From the NCBI RefSeq assembly GCF_016316925.1, contig NZ_JAEEGB010000010.1, positions 62,001-126,000 on the forward strand: a stretch of 64,000 bases of DNA. Direction: 5' to 3'. Positions 36,821-45,912 of the stretch are shown in pieces. The notes beneath the pieces were generated by a model. That model saw nothing but the letters and a program-made list of their open reading frames with translations, searched no databases and had not been told where the DNA came from. How positions within the stretch are numbered: the stretch's first letter is position 1; the number at the start of each line of letters is the position of its first letter. Source of the DNA: Clostridium aciditolerans (lineage in GTDB: Bacteria; Bacillota; Clostridia; Clostridiales; Clostridiaceae). The position numbers and the translations under genes are program-made.

Positions 36821-37262
36821 TATCTTCCTTTATCATGTAAATTACTAGTAACATAGTTCCAATTACCACAAGCATATCTGCCACATTAAAGGTAGGAAAA
36901 TAGTATACATCTTTATAGTGAAGCATGATAAAGTCTACTACATATTTGTACCATATTCTATCAATTAAATTTCCTATAGCTCCACTTATTATTAATGCTA
37001 AACTTATCCTCAGAATTTTAGAGGTAGGTTTGTACTTAAATAGGTAAAATACAACCCCCCCTGTTATAATTAATGTAACTAACGACAAAAAAATCAACTT
37101 ATTTTGGAGGATACCAAAGGCCGCCCCCCTGTTTTCGAGATATGAAAAACTAAAGAAATCTTTTATTATAGGAATTTCAGTAGTTTTAGTCAAAACATTA
37201 AGGGCCCATATCTTAGTGATCCTGTCTAAAATCAGTCCTAGAACTATTATTATAAATTCCAC
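36807..37262 (-). CDS. lspA: Lipoprotein signal peptidase (LspA)
   Basis: It cleaves the signal peptide of prolipoproteins after diacylglyceryl addition. Four hydrophobic segments, the conserved LENRGAAFGI and the two catalytic aspartates in SGAIGNLIDR and FNVADM are present. The frame runs upstream to 37319, but the GTG at 37262 follows GGGGGG at good distance and gives 151 residues, the family length; the upstream part is not conserved. It precedes rluD, a common pair. Confidence 0.93.
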   Translation of the reverse strand: MEFIIIVLGLILDRITKIWALNVLTKTTEIPIIKDFFSFSYLENRGAAFGILQNKLIFLSLVTLIITGGVVFYLFKYKPTSKILRISLALIISGAIGNLIDRIWYKYVVDFIMLHYKDVYYFPTFNVADMLVVIGTMLLVIYMIKEDNDGK

Positions 37263-37355
37263 TTTTATCCCCCCAACACTTTTAATTTGACAAACGTCAA
37301 CTCTCAATTTAAGAATCATAAATTCATAATTTTAAAATTATGCGACGCACTTTTC

Positions 37356-37719
37356 AGAGGACAATTGACAATTGACAGAGGACAGTGAAGGAGGATTTTT
37401 CTCCGCTGCGTTACGAAAAATCTTTAAGTTTATGAGAAACTCCTGATCTTTTGTTTCGCAGGAGTACACTCTGTGTAAGCGATTCACTCCAAATCATAGA
37501 TTTGGGTTCTCTGCTTAAGCGACCATCTCAAAATCAACACTCTGTGTAAGTGACTATCACCAAATCAAAGATTTGGGATATCTACTTAAGATTTTGGATG
37601 TCTGCTTAAGTTAGCGATGTTTTGCTTTTGCAAAACAAGCCTGAAAAAATAAATTAGTTTTCTGCCGTGAGGAAGAAAACTTACCTTCTCTGTCCTCTGT
37701 CCTCTGTCAATTGTCCTCT
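37356..37719. repeat. GAGGACA/ATTGACA inverted-end element, copy B (long form with 31-nt module)
   Basis: 364 bp with the same ends and hairpins as copy A, plus an extra module at about 37434-37616 made of imperfect 31-nt units (CTGTGTAAGCGA..., CTGCTTAAGCGA..., CTGTGTAAGTGA... on this strand). Small palindromes flank both ends (TGCGACGCA-like at 37341-37349; AATTACGTCGTAATT at 37725-37739). It fills the gap between lspA and the yteA-like gene. Confidence 0.85.
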
Positions 37720-37750
37720 AAAAAAATTACGTCGTAATTTTTTTATAATC

Positions 37751-38365
37751 TTAGTCTGGTAATTGTTCTCTATATTGTTGATTGCTTATTCTCTCCATTG
37801 GGTCTACATAGCTATTGTCACTATCTGTATACCATTCTGTTCGGTCTTCCAATCTTTCAAATTTCATAACCGATTGAAGACTGTCCTCAGCATCAAATTC
37901 TACTTCTGCATCTTCATCATAATCATTAAAGCCATATCCAAAAGGATAATCAATTACATATTCTTCAAGAGGTCTATTATGTTTTTCAAGAGGTCTTGAA
38001 TCATTTACCTCTCTCTGGCAATCAACACAAAACTGTGCATAAGGAATAAATTCCAGTCTTTCCTCCACTATGTCCTTGCCACACATTTTACATTTACCAT
38101 AAGTACCTTCATCGATACTAGCTAATGCATCATCTATCTTTTTTATTATGGTTATTTCGTTTTCTTTGAAAGCTAGACCTCTCTCTTTATCAAATAGTTC
38201 GGTAGCAGTATCTGCTGGATGGTTATCATAAGCTGATAACTCCCTTGACATTGCTGAATTGGAGTCAATTGTTTCATTTTGTTCCATCTGATTCAAAAAA
38301 TCATATACCTTGCTTCTTTCCTCTTTTAAAGTTCTTTTAAAATACTCCAATCTTTCCTTATCCAT
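37751..38365 (-). CDS. TraR/DksA-type zinc-finger protein, YteA family
   Basis: The 204-residue protein (from the ATG at 38365, which follows AAGGAG) has an N-terminal coiled coil (ERLEYFKRTLKEERSKVYDF), the conserved AYDNHPADTATELFDKERG and a four-cysteine zinc finger, CKMCGKD...CVDCQ. An acidic C-terminal tail follows. YteA proteins share the DksA fold, but their role in Firmicutes is not established. The frame extends 15 codons upstream into a palindromic repeat; those codons are repeat-derived and not part of the gene. Confidence 0.9.
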   Translation of the reverse strand: MDKERLEYFKRTLKEERSKVYDFLNQMEQNETIDSNSAMSRELSAYDNHPADTATELFDKERGLAFKENEITIIKKIDDALASIDEGTYGKCKMCGKDIVEERLEFIPYAQFCVDCQREVNDSRPLEKHNRPLEEYVIDYPFGYGFNDYDEDAEVEFDAEDSLQSVMKFERLEDRTEWYTDSDNSYVDPMERISNQQYREQLPD

Positions 38366-38389
38366 AGCTACAGAAACTCCTTTCTTAAA

Positions 38390-38455
38390 GCATCTGAAAG
38401 AAAATAACAAATCAAAATATATTAGAATACTGACTAGTTATCTTATGAAGATGCC
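38390..38455. repeat. Palindromic element, family 2, complete short copy
   Basis: The left arm GCATCTGAAAGAAAATAAC and the right arm complement of GGCATCTTCATAAGATAACT form an imperfect inverted repeat of about 24 bp around an AT-rich centre. It lies just upstream of the yteA-like gene and lends it a spurious N-terminal extension. Confidence 0.7.
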
Positions 38456-38613
38456 TAACATTAAAATAAGAATATTAACAATATAAGTATTTTAACTACA
38501 CTTTTACTTATGTTTCACTTTATATTTTACTTAATTATTTATTGTTATTCTTATTTTAACTAGAAATCTTTTATTTATTCTGCAAATATGGAACTTATTA
38601 GATAACAATATAA

Positions 38614-39927
38614 CTACTGTTCTGTATATAAATCATAAAAGCACTTAAAATAATCTATTGCTTCAGGAAAGGATATTTCTGTACATTCAAAATTCTCAAT
38701 GTAAGTTTTACCTTTATTTTTTGCAGCCATAGCTAAAAAACTTAGAGCTATCCTGTGATCCTTTTTAGGATTTACAGTTACTTCAGCATCTATATAGTCA
38801 TTATCACCATATATAATCAAATTGCTATTTATGTGTTGAGATTTTACTCCAAAAGCTTTAAGGTTATCAATTATAGCTTCAATTCTATTGCTTTCTTTAT
38901 ATTTTAATTCATCTACCTCTTCAAAAACTGTAGTTCCTTTAGCAAAAGCACTAATAACTGAAAGAATAGGTATTTCATCTATGATATTTGGTATTCTTTC
39001 GCTGCTTATTGTAATTCCATGAATATTACTGCTTTTAACCTTTATTATTCCTATCTCTTCTTCATTTACTTTTTCTTTTATATATACCTCAATGTTCGCT
39101 CCCATGTCTTTTAATATATCTATATAGTTTTTTCTTCCTGGATTTAATAAAACATTTTCTAATACAAGTTCACAATTATTAGAAATTATAGCTGTTGCAA
39201 TTAAAAATGCAGCAGTAGAAATATCTCCTGGGACATAAATATCTTTACACTTTAGCTCGGAATTTTTTATCTTTATAATATTATCCTCTTTATTTATAGA
39301 AGCGCTTATATACTTAAACATTCTTTCACTATGATCTCTTGTAGGCGATTGCTCTTTTATAACCGTTTCTCCTTCGCCTAAAAAGCCAGCAATGAGTAAA
39401 CAGGATTTTACCTGAGCTGAAGCTACAGGCATTTGATAATTTATATCCTTTAACTTACTATTTTCCTCAAACTTTAATGGTAACAATCCCTCACAACTTT
39501 TTATTTTTGCTCCCATTTTTTCTAATGGATTAATTATTCTTTTCATTGGTCTTCTACTTAAAGATTCATCTCCAATGAAAGAAGCTTTAATACCACAGCC
39601 GGCTAACACTCCTGACATAAGCCTTACCGTAGTTCCAGAATTTTTTGCATCAAGAATTCCAGGATATTTATTAAAGCCTTCATATCCTGGCGAATTTACA
39701 AAAATTGTATTTTCTTTCATCTCTGCATTTACACCTAATTTTCTTACACAATCAAGTGTAGCCAAACAATCTAGTCCCATTGGAAAGTTTTCAATTTTAT
39801 ACCTTCCCTTTGCAAGTGAACCTATTATCAATGATCTGTGAGCAATAGACTTATCCCCTGGAAGATTAAAGCTTTGTTTCACATTGTCTCTTACTTCATT
39901 TACAATTAATCTCAAACTTAAGTTCAC
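38614..39927 (-). CDS. aroA: EPSP synthase (3-phosphoshikimate 1-carboxyvinyltransferase)
   Basis: This is the sixth shikimate step. The 437-residue protein has PGDKSIAHRSLIIGSLAKG near the start, LDAKNSGTTVRLMSGVLAG, and SLSRRPMKRIINPL. A conserved CDRP-type ending is seen as DHRIALSFLAMAA. It is the last gene of aroB-mtnN-aroF-aroA, separated from aroF by a 229-bp palindrome. Confidence 0.97.
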   Translation of the reverse strand: MNLSLRLIVNEVRDNVKQSFNLPGDKSIAHRSLIIGSLAKGRYKIENFPMGLDCLATLDCVRKLGVNAEMKENTIFVNSPGYEGFNKYPGILDAKNSGTTVRLMSGVLAGCGIKASFIGDESLSRRPMKRIINPLEKMGAKIKSCEGLLPLKFEENSKLKDINYQMPVASAQVKSCLLIAGFLGEGETVIKEQSPTRDHSERMFKYISASINKEDNIIKIKNSELKCKDIYVPGDISTAAFLIATAIISNNCELVLENVLLNPGRKNYIDILKDMGANIEVYIKEKVNEEEIGIIKVKSSNIHGITISSERIPNIIDEIPILSVISAFAKGTTVFEEVDELKYKESNRIEAIIDNLKAFGVKSQHINSNLIIYGDNDYIDAEVTVNPKKDHRIALSFLAMAAKNKGKTYIENFECTEISFPEAIDYFKCFYDLYTEQ

Positions 39928-39953
39928 CTCTCTATTTATAGAGTTTCAGATTA

Positions 39954-40182
39954 GAAAATTGACTTACACAAAGGGCTATGTTTCCAAAGCTGAAGGTAGA
40001 TTTAAAAACTTTGTATCAGTCTTAGTGAAGGGTTTTAAGAGAACCTTAGAACTTTAGAGTTGTTTGAGCACAGCGAGTTCTCGAAAGTTCTTAGGTTGTC
40101 TTGAAACACAAGCTTTAGACTGACTAAAAGTTTTTAACGGACTGAAGCTTGGAAACATAGTCCGGGGTGTAAGTCAATTTTC
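39954..40182. repeat. 229-bp near-perfect palindrome between aroF and aroA
   Basis: The ends are a perfect 16-bp inverted repeat (GAAAATTGACTTACAC at 39954-39969 and its complement at 40167-40182). The next segments also pair: CTATGTTTCCAA, then a stretch TTTAAAAACTTT..CAGTCT, and AACCTTAGAACTTT near the apex at about 40065. The whole unit can fold into one long hairpin. The window end carries a sequence like one terminus (63975-64000). Confidence 0.85.
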
Positions 40183-40201
40183 GGCCTTGAACTCCTATAT
40201 A

Positions 40202-41002
40202 CTAAAGTACTTCTTCTAATTTCTTTATACCAGATACAATGTTTTTAAGACTTTCCATTGATATTGTCTGCCTTGCATCAGATACAGAGTTATCTGGGCT
40301 TATGTGACTTTCTATAATAAGTCCATCTGCTCCTGCTGCAATTGAAGCTAGACTCATGGTAGGGACAAGTTCTCTTAATCCCGTTCCATGACTTGGATCC
40401 ACAATAACTGGAATTCTGTACTTTTGCTTTACAACTGCTACACTATTTAAATCTAAAGTATTCCTTGTATAGTTTTCAAAGGTTCTTATACCTCTTTCAC
40501 ATAATACTACATTATTGTTTCCTTCAGACATTATATATTCAGCTGCGTACAACCATTCACTTATTGTGGCACTTAGTCCTCTTTTAAGAAGAATTGGTGC
40601 TTTAGTTCTTCCTACTTCCTTAAGAAGAGTATAATTGTACATATTTCTAGAGCCTATCTGAATCATATCAGTATAATTAAGAGCATTATCAATATCTCTT
40701 GCATCCATAACTTCTGTGACTATTGGAAGCTTTACTTCTTCTCCTACTGCTTTTATTATTTCTAATCCCTCTTCCTTCAATCCCTGAAAGTCATAAGGGG
40801 AAGTCCTAGGCTTAAAGGCTCCACCTCTAAGCATATGAACCCCCATGTCTTTTAGCTCTTTTCCTATTCTAATCATTATATCGTAGCTTTCAACAGAACA
40901 AGGTCCTGATATTATTACCTTTTCCTTTTCTCCAAAAACTACATTTTTAACTTTTACTTTAATAGAGTCTCCACTATTTTGGTCTATTAATAAATCTTTC
41001 AT
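40202..41002 (-). CDS. aroF: DAHP synthase (AroF-type, without a regulatory domain)
   Basis: It makes 3-deoxy-D-arabino-heptulosonate 7-phosphate, the first shikimate step. At 266 residues it is the KDO8P-synthase-like class I-beta type: VIISGPCSVESYD, RGGAFKPRTSPYDFQG, KAPILLKRGLSATISEWLYAAEYIM, and PVIVDPSHGTGLRELV. It has no ACT or chorismate mutase domain, so feedback control is not visible. It starts 24 bases after mtnN. Confidence 0.96.
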   Translation of the reverse strand: MKDLLIDQNSGDSIKVKVKNVVFGEKEKVIISGPCSVESYDIMIRIGKELKDMGVHMLRGGAFKPRTSPYDFQGLKEEGLEIIKAVGEEVKLPIVTEVMDARDIDNALNYTDMIQIGSRNMYNYTLLKEVGRTKAPILLKRGLSATISEWLYAAEYIMSEGNNNVVLCERGIRTFENYTRNTLDLNSVAVVKQKYRIPVIVDPSHGTGLRELVPTMSLASIAAGADGLIIESHISPDNSVSDARQTISMESLKNIVSGIKKLEEVL

Positions 41003-41026
41003 TTAGTAATCACCTACATAAACTGC

Positions 41027-41719
41027 CTATATGTTCATAAGCATATTCTTTAAAATTTCAGTAGAATTTTTTATAGCTATAGGTGCAAATTTTTCATAAT
41101 CCATATGAGCACCATTATTTCCATTGTCAGATATAGATCGTATTACAACAAAAGGTATATTATTTAAATAGCATACTTGTGCTATACTTCCACCTTCCAT
41201 TTCACAGGCAATAGCTTTAAATTCCTCATTTAGCCATACTATTTTGTCTGTACTGCTGATAAACTGATCTCCTGTTACTATTCTACCTACAAAACTCTTT
41301 ATACTTCCAGCATTCTTACATGCTGAAATAGCTTTGTCCACAAGCTCTTTATCGCACTTAAAATCGTAAGTATCTAATCTTGGTATTTGGCCTATTTTAT
41401 CTCCAAATACTGAAGTGTCTACATCATGTTGCACAAGACTATCTGCTACTACAACATCACCTGGATATACATCTTTTCCAATTCCGCCTGCTATTCCTAC
41501 ATTAATTACTCTATCAACATTAAAATCATCTATTAATATTTGAGTACATATGGCTGCGTTCACTTTACCAATACCGCTTCTTACAACAACTACATCTTTA
41601 TTATGTAACTTTCCGGATTTAAAATTCATATTTGCCTTAACTTCAGCTCTATCTAACTGCATTTCTCTTAATAAAATTTCTAATTCTTCATCCATAGCTC
41701 CAATAATTCCTATTTTCAT
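41027..41719 (-). CDS. mtnN: 5'-methylthioadenosine/S-adenosylhomocysteine nucleosidase
   Basis: It hydrolyses MTA and SAH in the methionine salvage/AI-2 route. The 230-residue protein has MKIGIIGAMDEELEIL, GIAGGIGKDVYPGDVVVADS, CEMEGGSIAQVCY (Glu of ribose binding) and the catalytic Asp in RSISDNG. It lies between aroB and aroF with gaps of 5 and 24 bases, an unusual partner for shikimate genes. Confidence 0.95.
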   Translation of the reverse strand: MKIGIIGAMDEELEILLREMQLDRAEVKANMNFKSGKLHNKDVVVVRSGIGKVNAAICTQILIDDFNVDRVINVGIAGGIGKDVYPGDVVVADSLVQHDVDTSVFGDKIGQIPRLDTYDFKCDKELVDKAISACKNAGSIKSFVGRIVTGDQFISSTDKIVWLNEEFKAIACEMEGGSIAQVCYLNNIPFVVIRSISDNGNNGAHMDYEKFAPIAIKNSTEILKNMLMNI

Positions 41720-41724
41720 TATTA

Positions 41725-42807
41725 TTACCCCCTACTAATACTTCCTTCTACTGCTGAATAAATTTCTTCAGCAGTAACTTCTACTTTTATTTTGCACTTT
41801 GATATATCTTCTAATAGTACAAATCTTATTTTATCAGTATTTTTTTTATCATGATTAATAGCATACAAAAAGGTAGAATAATTGTCAACTTTATATCTTG
41901 TAGGCAACTCTAATTTTTCCAATAAGGCTTCAAGTTTCATATATACCTCACTATTAAGTGACAATTTTTTTTCCGATAACTTAACTGCTGCAAGCATACC
42001 TAAAGCTACAGCTTCTCCATGTGAAATTGTAAAGTTTGAAGATACTTCTATTCCATGTCCTACCGTATGTCCAAAATTTAATATGTTTCTTAGGTCCGAA
42101 TCATTAAAGTCCTTTTCAACTATTTCTAACTTTATATTTAAACATTCCTTCACTATATAAAATAGTTTATCATTTTTCTTCTCTAATATGTATTTATAAT
42201 TTTTATCAATAAAATCAAGCAGTTGTATGTCTTTTATCATACCATATTTAACTACTTCACCTAACCCATCCTTAAATTGCTTTTCTTCAAGAGTCTTTAA
42301 AAATCTAGTACATATGTATACAAAAACTGGGTTATAAAAACTACCTATAACATTTTTTATTCCATTGTAGTCATAGCCTACTTTTCCACCTATACAGCTA
42401 TCAACTTGAGATAACAGTGTTGTAGGCACATTTATAAATTTAATTCCTCTCATATATGTAGAAGCCACAAATCCTACTAAATCTCCTACCACTCCGCCGC
42501 CTAGAGCTATGAGAGTACTGCTTCTATTAGCATTATTCTCTATAAGAAAGTTATATATGGACTGTACTGTATTTATATTTTTATTATTTTCACCATGAGC
42601 AAAATAATAAACTTTGCATTCTGTCTTAGACTGCAGTTCATATATTAAATCCTTATATATATTATAAATAACATCGTCAGTAATTAAAAATATTTTGTTT
42701 TTTATTTTAATTTTATGTCTGTTAAGTAAGGTATAAAATCTATTAATATTATCTTCTATATATATTTCATTTCCTTCCTTTAAACATGACGTATTTAATG
42801 TTTCCAT
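41725..42807 (-). CDS. aroB: 3-dehydroquinate synthase
   Basis: This NAD-dependent zinc enzyme performs the second shikimate step. The 360-residue protein has GGGVVGDLVGFVASTYMRGI, QVDSCIGGKVGYDYNGIKN, GHTVGHGIE (zinc histidine) and HGEAVALGM. The ATG at 42807 has GAGGAG seven bases upstream and was preferred to the GTG two codons earlier. It is first in its operon, after the divIVA terminator. Confidence 0.96.
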   Translation of the reverse strand: METLNTSCLKEGNEIYIEDNINRFYTLLNRHKIKIKNKIFLITDDVIYNIYKDLIYELQSKTECKVYYFAHGENNKNINTVQSIYNFLIENNANRSSTLIALGGGVVGDLVGFVASTYMRGIKFINVPTTLLSQVDSCIGGKVGYDYNGIKNVIGSFYNPVFVYICTRFLKTLEEKQFKDGLGEVVKYGMIKDIQLLDFIDKNYKYILEKKNDKLFYIVKECLNIKLEIVEKDFNDSDLRNILNFGHTVGHGIEVSSNFTISHGEAVALGMLAAVKLSEKKLSLNSEVYMKLEALLEKLELPTRYKVDNYSTFLYAINHDKKNTDKIRFVLLEDISKCKIKVEVTAEEIYSAVEGSISRG

Positions 42808-42861
42808 AGACACACTCCTCAGTCTATATTATACCATAAATGGATCAATTTTATTAAAAAT

Positions 42862-42895
42862 AAAAAAATCTCACTCAATATGAGTGGGATTTTTT
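42862..42895 (-). terminator. Terminator after divIVA
   Basis: ATCTCACTCA with TGAGTGGGAT (10-bp stem, one G-U) and T runs on both sides; its first arm overlaps the end of divIVA (stop at 42894). Confidence 0.88.
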
Positions 42896-43535
42896 AATCT
42901 TTTACAAAGAAATTTTTAATTTCTTCTAGTTCGTTATTGTTTGTAAATGACTCATCCTTTGGCATAGTCTTTTCTTCTTGTTTAATTATTGTTGCTTCTT
43001 CACTATTTTCCATTTCTATTTCTTTTACATTTAAATCTAATTTTAGGTTTTCGTTTGCTTCATAACCTATGTTATAGTTCTTCACAAGATCTTTTTCCAT
43101 ATCATCAAACATTTCTAATTGTGATTCCATAAAACTTCTAAACTTTGTTCTAAACTTACAGAACTCCTGTTTCATCCTCTCAAAGTCATCAGTAATCTGA
43201 AGCACATCATGATGAGCTTTATCTATTATTCTCTGAGCAGTATCATTAGCGTTTTTTACAATAAGCTCACTTTCCTTTTTAGCATTTTCTCTAGCTTGTT
43301 CAGCAGCATTTTGTGCCAAAAGAAGAGTGTTTTGTATTGTACTTTCCATCTTATTATAATGCTCTATCTTGTCTTCTATGTTTGAGAGCTTTTCTTTTAA
43401 AGTTGAGTTTTCTTTATAAAGATTCTCGTAGTCTTCCGCTATCTTATCTAAAAATTCATCTACTTCATCTGGACTATATCCTCTTATAGTTCTCTTAAAT
43501 TCTTTATTAGTTATCTCCATAGCTGTTATTTTCAT
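42894..43535 (-). CDS. divIVA: DivIVA-family coiled-coil protein
   Basis: DivIVA proteins bind curved membrane at septa and poles. The N-terminal motif MEITNKEFKRTIRGYSPDEVDEFLDKIAEDYENLY is the family signature, followed by two long coiled coils (about 50-170) and an acidic tail. The frame starts at GTG 43544, but ATG 43535 has GAGGTG at good distance, giving 213 residues. It ends the yggS-sepF-yggT-ylmH-divIVA operon. Confidence 0.95.
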   Translation of the reverse strand: MKITAMEITNKEFKRTIRGYSPDEVDEFLDKIAEDYENLYKENSTLKEKLSNIEDKIEHYNKMESTIQNTLLLAQNAAEQARENAKKESELIVKNANDTAQRIIDKAHHDVLQITDDFERMKQEFCKFRTKFRSFMESQLEMFDDMEKDLVKNYNIGYEANENLKLDLNVKEIEMENSEEATIIKQEEKTMPKDESFTNNNELEEIKNFFVKD

Positions 43536-43550
43536 TGTGAACACCTCAAA

Positions 43551-44321
43551 TCAAATAAATTTTTTTACTTGAATTTTAACTCTTCCGCTTCCTGTCCATC
43601 CGGCTTCTTCTAAAATCTTAAATTTTCCGTATCCCCTTATAGTTATTATACAATCCTCTTTTAAAATCTTGTCTTTTCTTAAAGCTTCAGAATAATCTAT
43701 AAGTACTTTACCCTGTCTTATTAACTCTTCAGCTTTACCTCTTGATATATTGCATAATGCACTAACTACACAATCAATTCTGAGAGAGGAAACATTCACA
43801 ATAATATTCTGAAAGTCATACACAGGAATTTCGCTGCTGTTTACATCTAAAATATTAATAGTACAGGTAGACTTACCTACACTTGTTAAATTCATTTTTA
43901 TATAATCTGTTATTTCATTATGAACTGCTAAATAGCACTCATCATTTTTTAATATTAAGTCCCCTAGCTTCTCCCTCTTAATCCCAAGAGCCATTATTGC
44001 TCCAAGATAATCCTTATGCTCAATTTTAGTAAACTTAGCATTGGTAGATATTTTAAGTAAATCTATTGGATAATACCAAACATCTTCCTCTGAAAAAGCT
44101 ATTATCTTTCTTTGCGCATCTTCAAAAACCCCATAACAATTAACTTTAACATCAAGCTCACTGCTCATATGTTCTAAAGTCTTGTATATATCAGGTGTAT
44201 AGAACTCTGATGTATATGTGGTCCTAGTAGTTTTTTGTGTTAAAATAACTTTATCATAAATTTTAGAAGCTATACTATTGTCTACAAAAGACATCTTATT
44301 TAAAAAAGTTTTCTTATCCAT
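43551..44321 (-). CDS. ylmH: YlmH, S4-domain RNA-binding protein
   Basis: YlmH is linked to division clusters; in Bacillus it works in ribosome rescue and supports alanine tailing of RQC substrates with RqcH. The 256-residue protein has an uncharacterised N-terminal part (about 1-180) and a C-terminal S4 domain (LRIDCVVSALCNISRGKAEELIRQGKVLIDYSEALRK). It lies between yggT and divIVA, as in most Firmicutes. rqcH is in the same window but not linked. Confidence 0.92.
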   Translation of the reverse strand: MDKKTFLNKMSFVDNSIASKIYDKVILTQKTTRTTYTSEFYTPDIYKTLEHMSSELDVKVNCYGVFEDAQRKIIAFSEEDVWYYPIDLLKISTNAKFTKIEHKDYLGAIMALGIKREKLGDLILKNDECYLAVHNEITDYIKMNLTSVGKSTCTINILDVNSSEIPVYDFQNIIVNVSSLRIDCVVSALCNISRGKAEELIRQGKVLIDYSEALRKDKILKEDCIITIRGYGKFKILEEAGWTGSGRVKIQVKKFI

Positions 44322-44328
44322 AAAAGCC

Positions 44329-44595
44329 CTATAATAATATACTAAATACTATTCTCTGTAAAATATCTAGTATTAATAAAGCAATTATAGGAGAAAAATC
44401 AATCATTAATCCTGGTATAAGCTTCTCTTGAATTTTTCTTCCTGGAATCATAAAAGGATCTGTAAAAACGTGAAGCAAGTCTATAAAACCGCCTCTTCTT
44501 CCTGGCATAACCCAAGAAAGAATTACATCAATTAATATAGCTCCTTCAAGAAGTCTAAATAGTAAAGAAAGGGCAACTCCTAAAGTATTTAACAT
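44329..44595 (-). CDS. YggT-family membrane protein
   Basis: Two hydrophobic segments (LGVALSLLFRLLEGAILIDVILSWV and LMIDFSPIIALLILDILQRIV) with the conserved DPFMIPGRKI between. The ATG at 44595 after GGAGGC was chosen over a TTG four codons upstream, giving 88 residues. Role unknown; widely placed between sepF and ylmH. Confidence 0.9.
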   Translation of the reverse strand: MLNTLGVALSLLFRLLEGAILIDVILSWVMPGRRGGFIDLLHVFTDPFMIPGRKIQEKLIPGLMIDFSPIIALLILDILQRIVFSILL

Positions 44596-44610
44596 TTTAG
44601 CCTCCAATTA

Positions 44611-45075
44611 TTACTTATTCCAATTAAAAAGTCCCTTACTGGATAATTCATTTTTTAAATCATTGCTCACTTCTACTGTGGCTGGTGACAATATATATAC
44701 GTTTTTTTCAATTTCCTCTAAATCTCCACCTAGGGCATAACTAGCTCCTCCCATGAAATCTAAAAGTCTTTGAGCTATTCTTGCTTCTAAACCAGTTGTA
44801 TTTATAACTACAATTTTTCTGTTTTTTAATTCATCACATATATCAGCTGCTTCTTCATATGTAGTGGGTTTAACTATTTTAACTTTAGCAGCGATATTGT
44901 TATGTATGCTTACAATCTTATTCTGTCTTTTTGAATTTGATATAACAGGTTCAACTTCTGATATATCATTAACTGCTTTTTTTTCTTCTCTTTCCTCTGA
45001 TAGTTCTATGTCTTCCTCTAAATCATCTTCTAATCCCAAAAATCCCATCATTTTAGTTATAACTTTTCCTGCCAT
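44611..45075 (-). CDS. sepF: SepF cell-division protein
   Basis: SepF binds FtsZ bundles and the membrane. The 154-residue protein has an N-terminal amphipathic helix ([15 protein letters not shown]), an acidic linker and a C-terminal domain with [45 protein letters not shown]. FtsZ itself is not in the window. Confidence 0.95.
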   Translation of the reverse strand: MAGKVITKMMGFLGLEDDLEEDIELSEEREEKKAVNDISEVEPVISNSKRQNKIVSIHNNIAAKVKIVKPTTYEEAADICDELKNRKIVVINTTGLEARIAQRLLDFMGGASYALGGDLEEIEKNVYILSPATVEVSNDLKNELSSKGLFNWNK

Positions 45076-45087
45076 TTTATTTACCTC

Positions 45088-45753
45088 CTACTTATCATTA
45101 TAGTTTCTTTTACCAAATATGCCTTCTCCCACTCTTACCATATTTGAGCCTTCTTCGATTGCAATTTTATAATCTCCAGTCATTCCCATAGATAAGAATT
45201 CCATGTTGATGTTTTTAAAACTTCTGTTTTTTAATTCATCAAATATCTTTTTGATTTGATAAAAATAACCTCTGCAGCTATCTTCATCACCTTGAGGAAT
45301 TATGGACATGATCCCTCTTACTTTTACGTGATTGCAGTTTTCACAAGCATTAATTAATTCTTCTAAGTCATCTACATCGACTCCTGTCTTATTTTCCTCC
45401 CTGCCGATATTTACTTGAATCAATACCTCTGCAGTCATTCCACTGGCTGAGTAATGTTTTTCAATCTCATCAAGAAGTCTAATACTGTCTAGAGAATGAA
45501 TAAGATATACCTTCCCTACAATATATTTAACCTTGTTTCTCTGTAGATGACCTATTAAATGCCACCTTATATCCTGCGGCAACTTTTCAAATTTATCAGT
45601 AAGCTCTTGAACTTTATTTTCACCAAAGTCCCTTACCCCCATGTCATATACCTTTTGAAGATCTTCCACAGGTTTTGTTTTAGAAACCGCTATTAAAGTG
45701 ACACCTTCTGGAATAGTTTCTCTTATTTTAATTATATTTTCTTCAATTGACAA
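45088..45753 (-). CDS. yggS: YggS-family PLP homeostasis protein
   Basis: It binds pyridoxal 5'-phosphate and affects vitamin B6 balance. The 221-residue protein keeps the lysine in LIAVSKTKP, then GENKVQEL, WHLIGHLQRNKVKYIV, IQVNIGREENKTGV and MGMTGDYKIAIEEGSNMVRVGEGIFG. It is first in the sepF operon, as in most Gram-positives. Confidence 0.95.
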   Translation of the reverse strand: MSIEENIIKIRETIPEGVTLIAVSKTKPVEDLQKVYDMGVRDFGENKVQELTDKFEKLPQDIRWHLIGHLQRNKVKYIVGKVYLIHSLDSIRLLDEIEKHYSASGMTAEVLIQVNIGREENKTGVDVDDLEELINACENCNHVKVRGIMSIIPQGDEDSCRGYFYQIKKIFDELKNRSFKNINMEFLSMGMTGDYKIAIEEGSNMVRVGEGIFGKRNYNDK

Positions 45754-45912
45754 CTCTACCGTCTCCTTTTAATGCCAAATTGAATTGTGTACTTTACCTT
45801 ATAAGGATATTTATTCTTCATAAATCTTAAAATTCCTGCAAAAATTAATAAAAATTTTAATTAAATTTAAATAAATTAAAGTAAAACATTGGAGTAAAAT
45901 GTAAATTTATTG

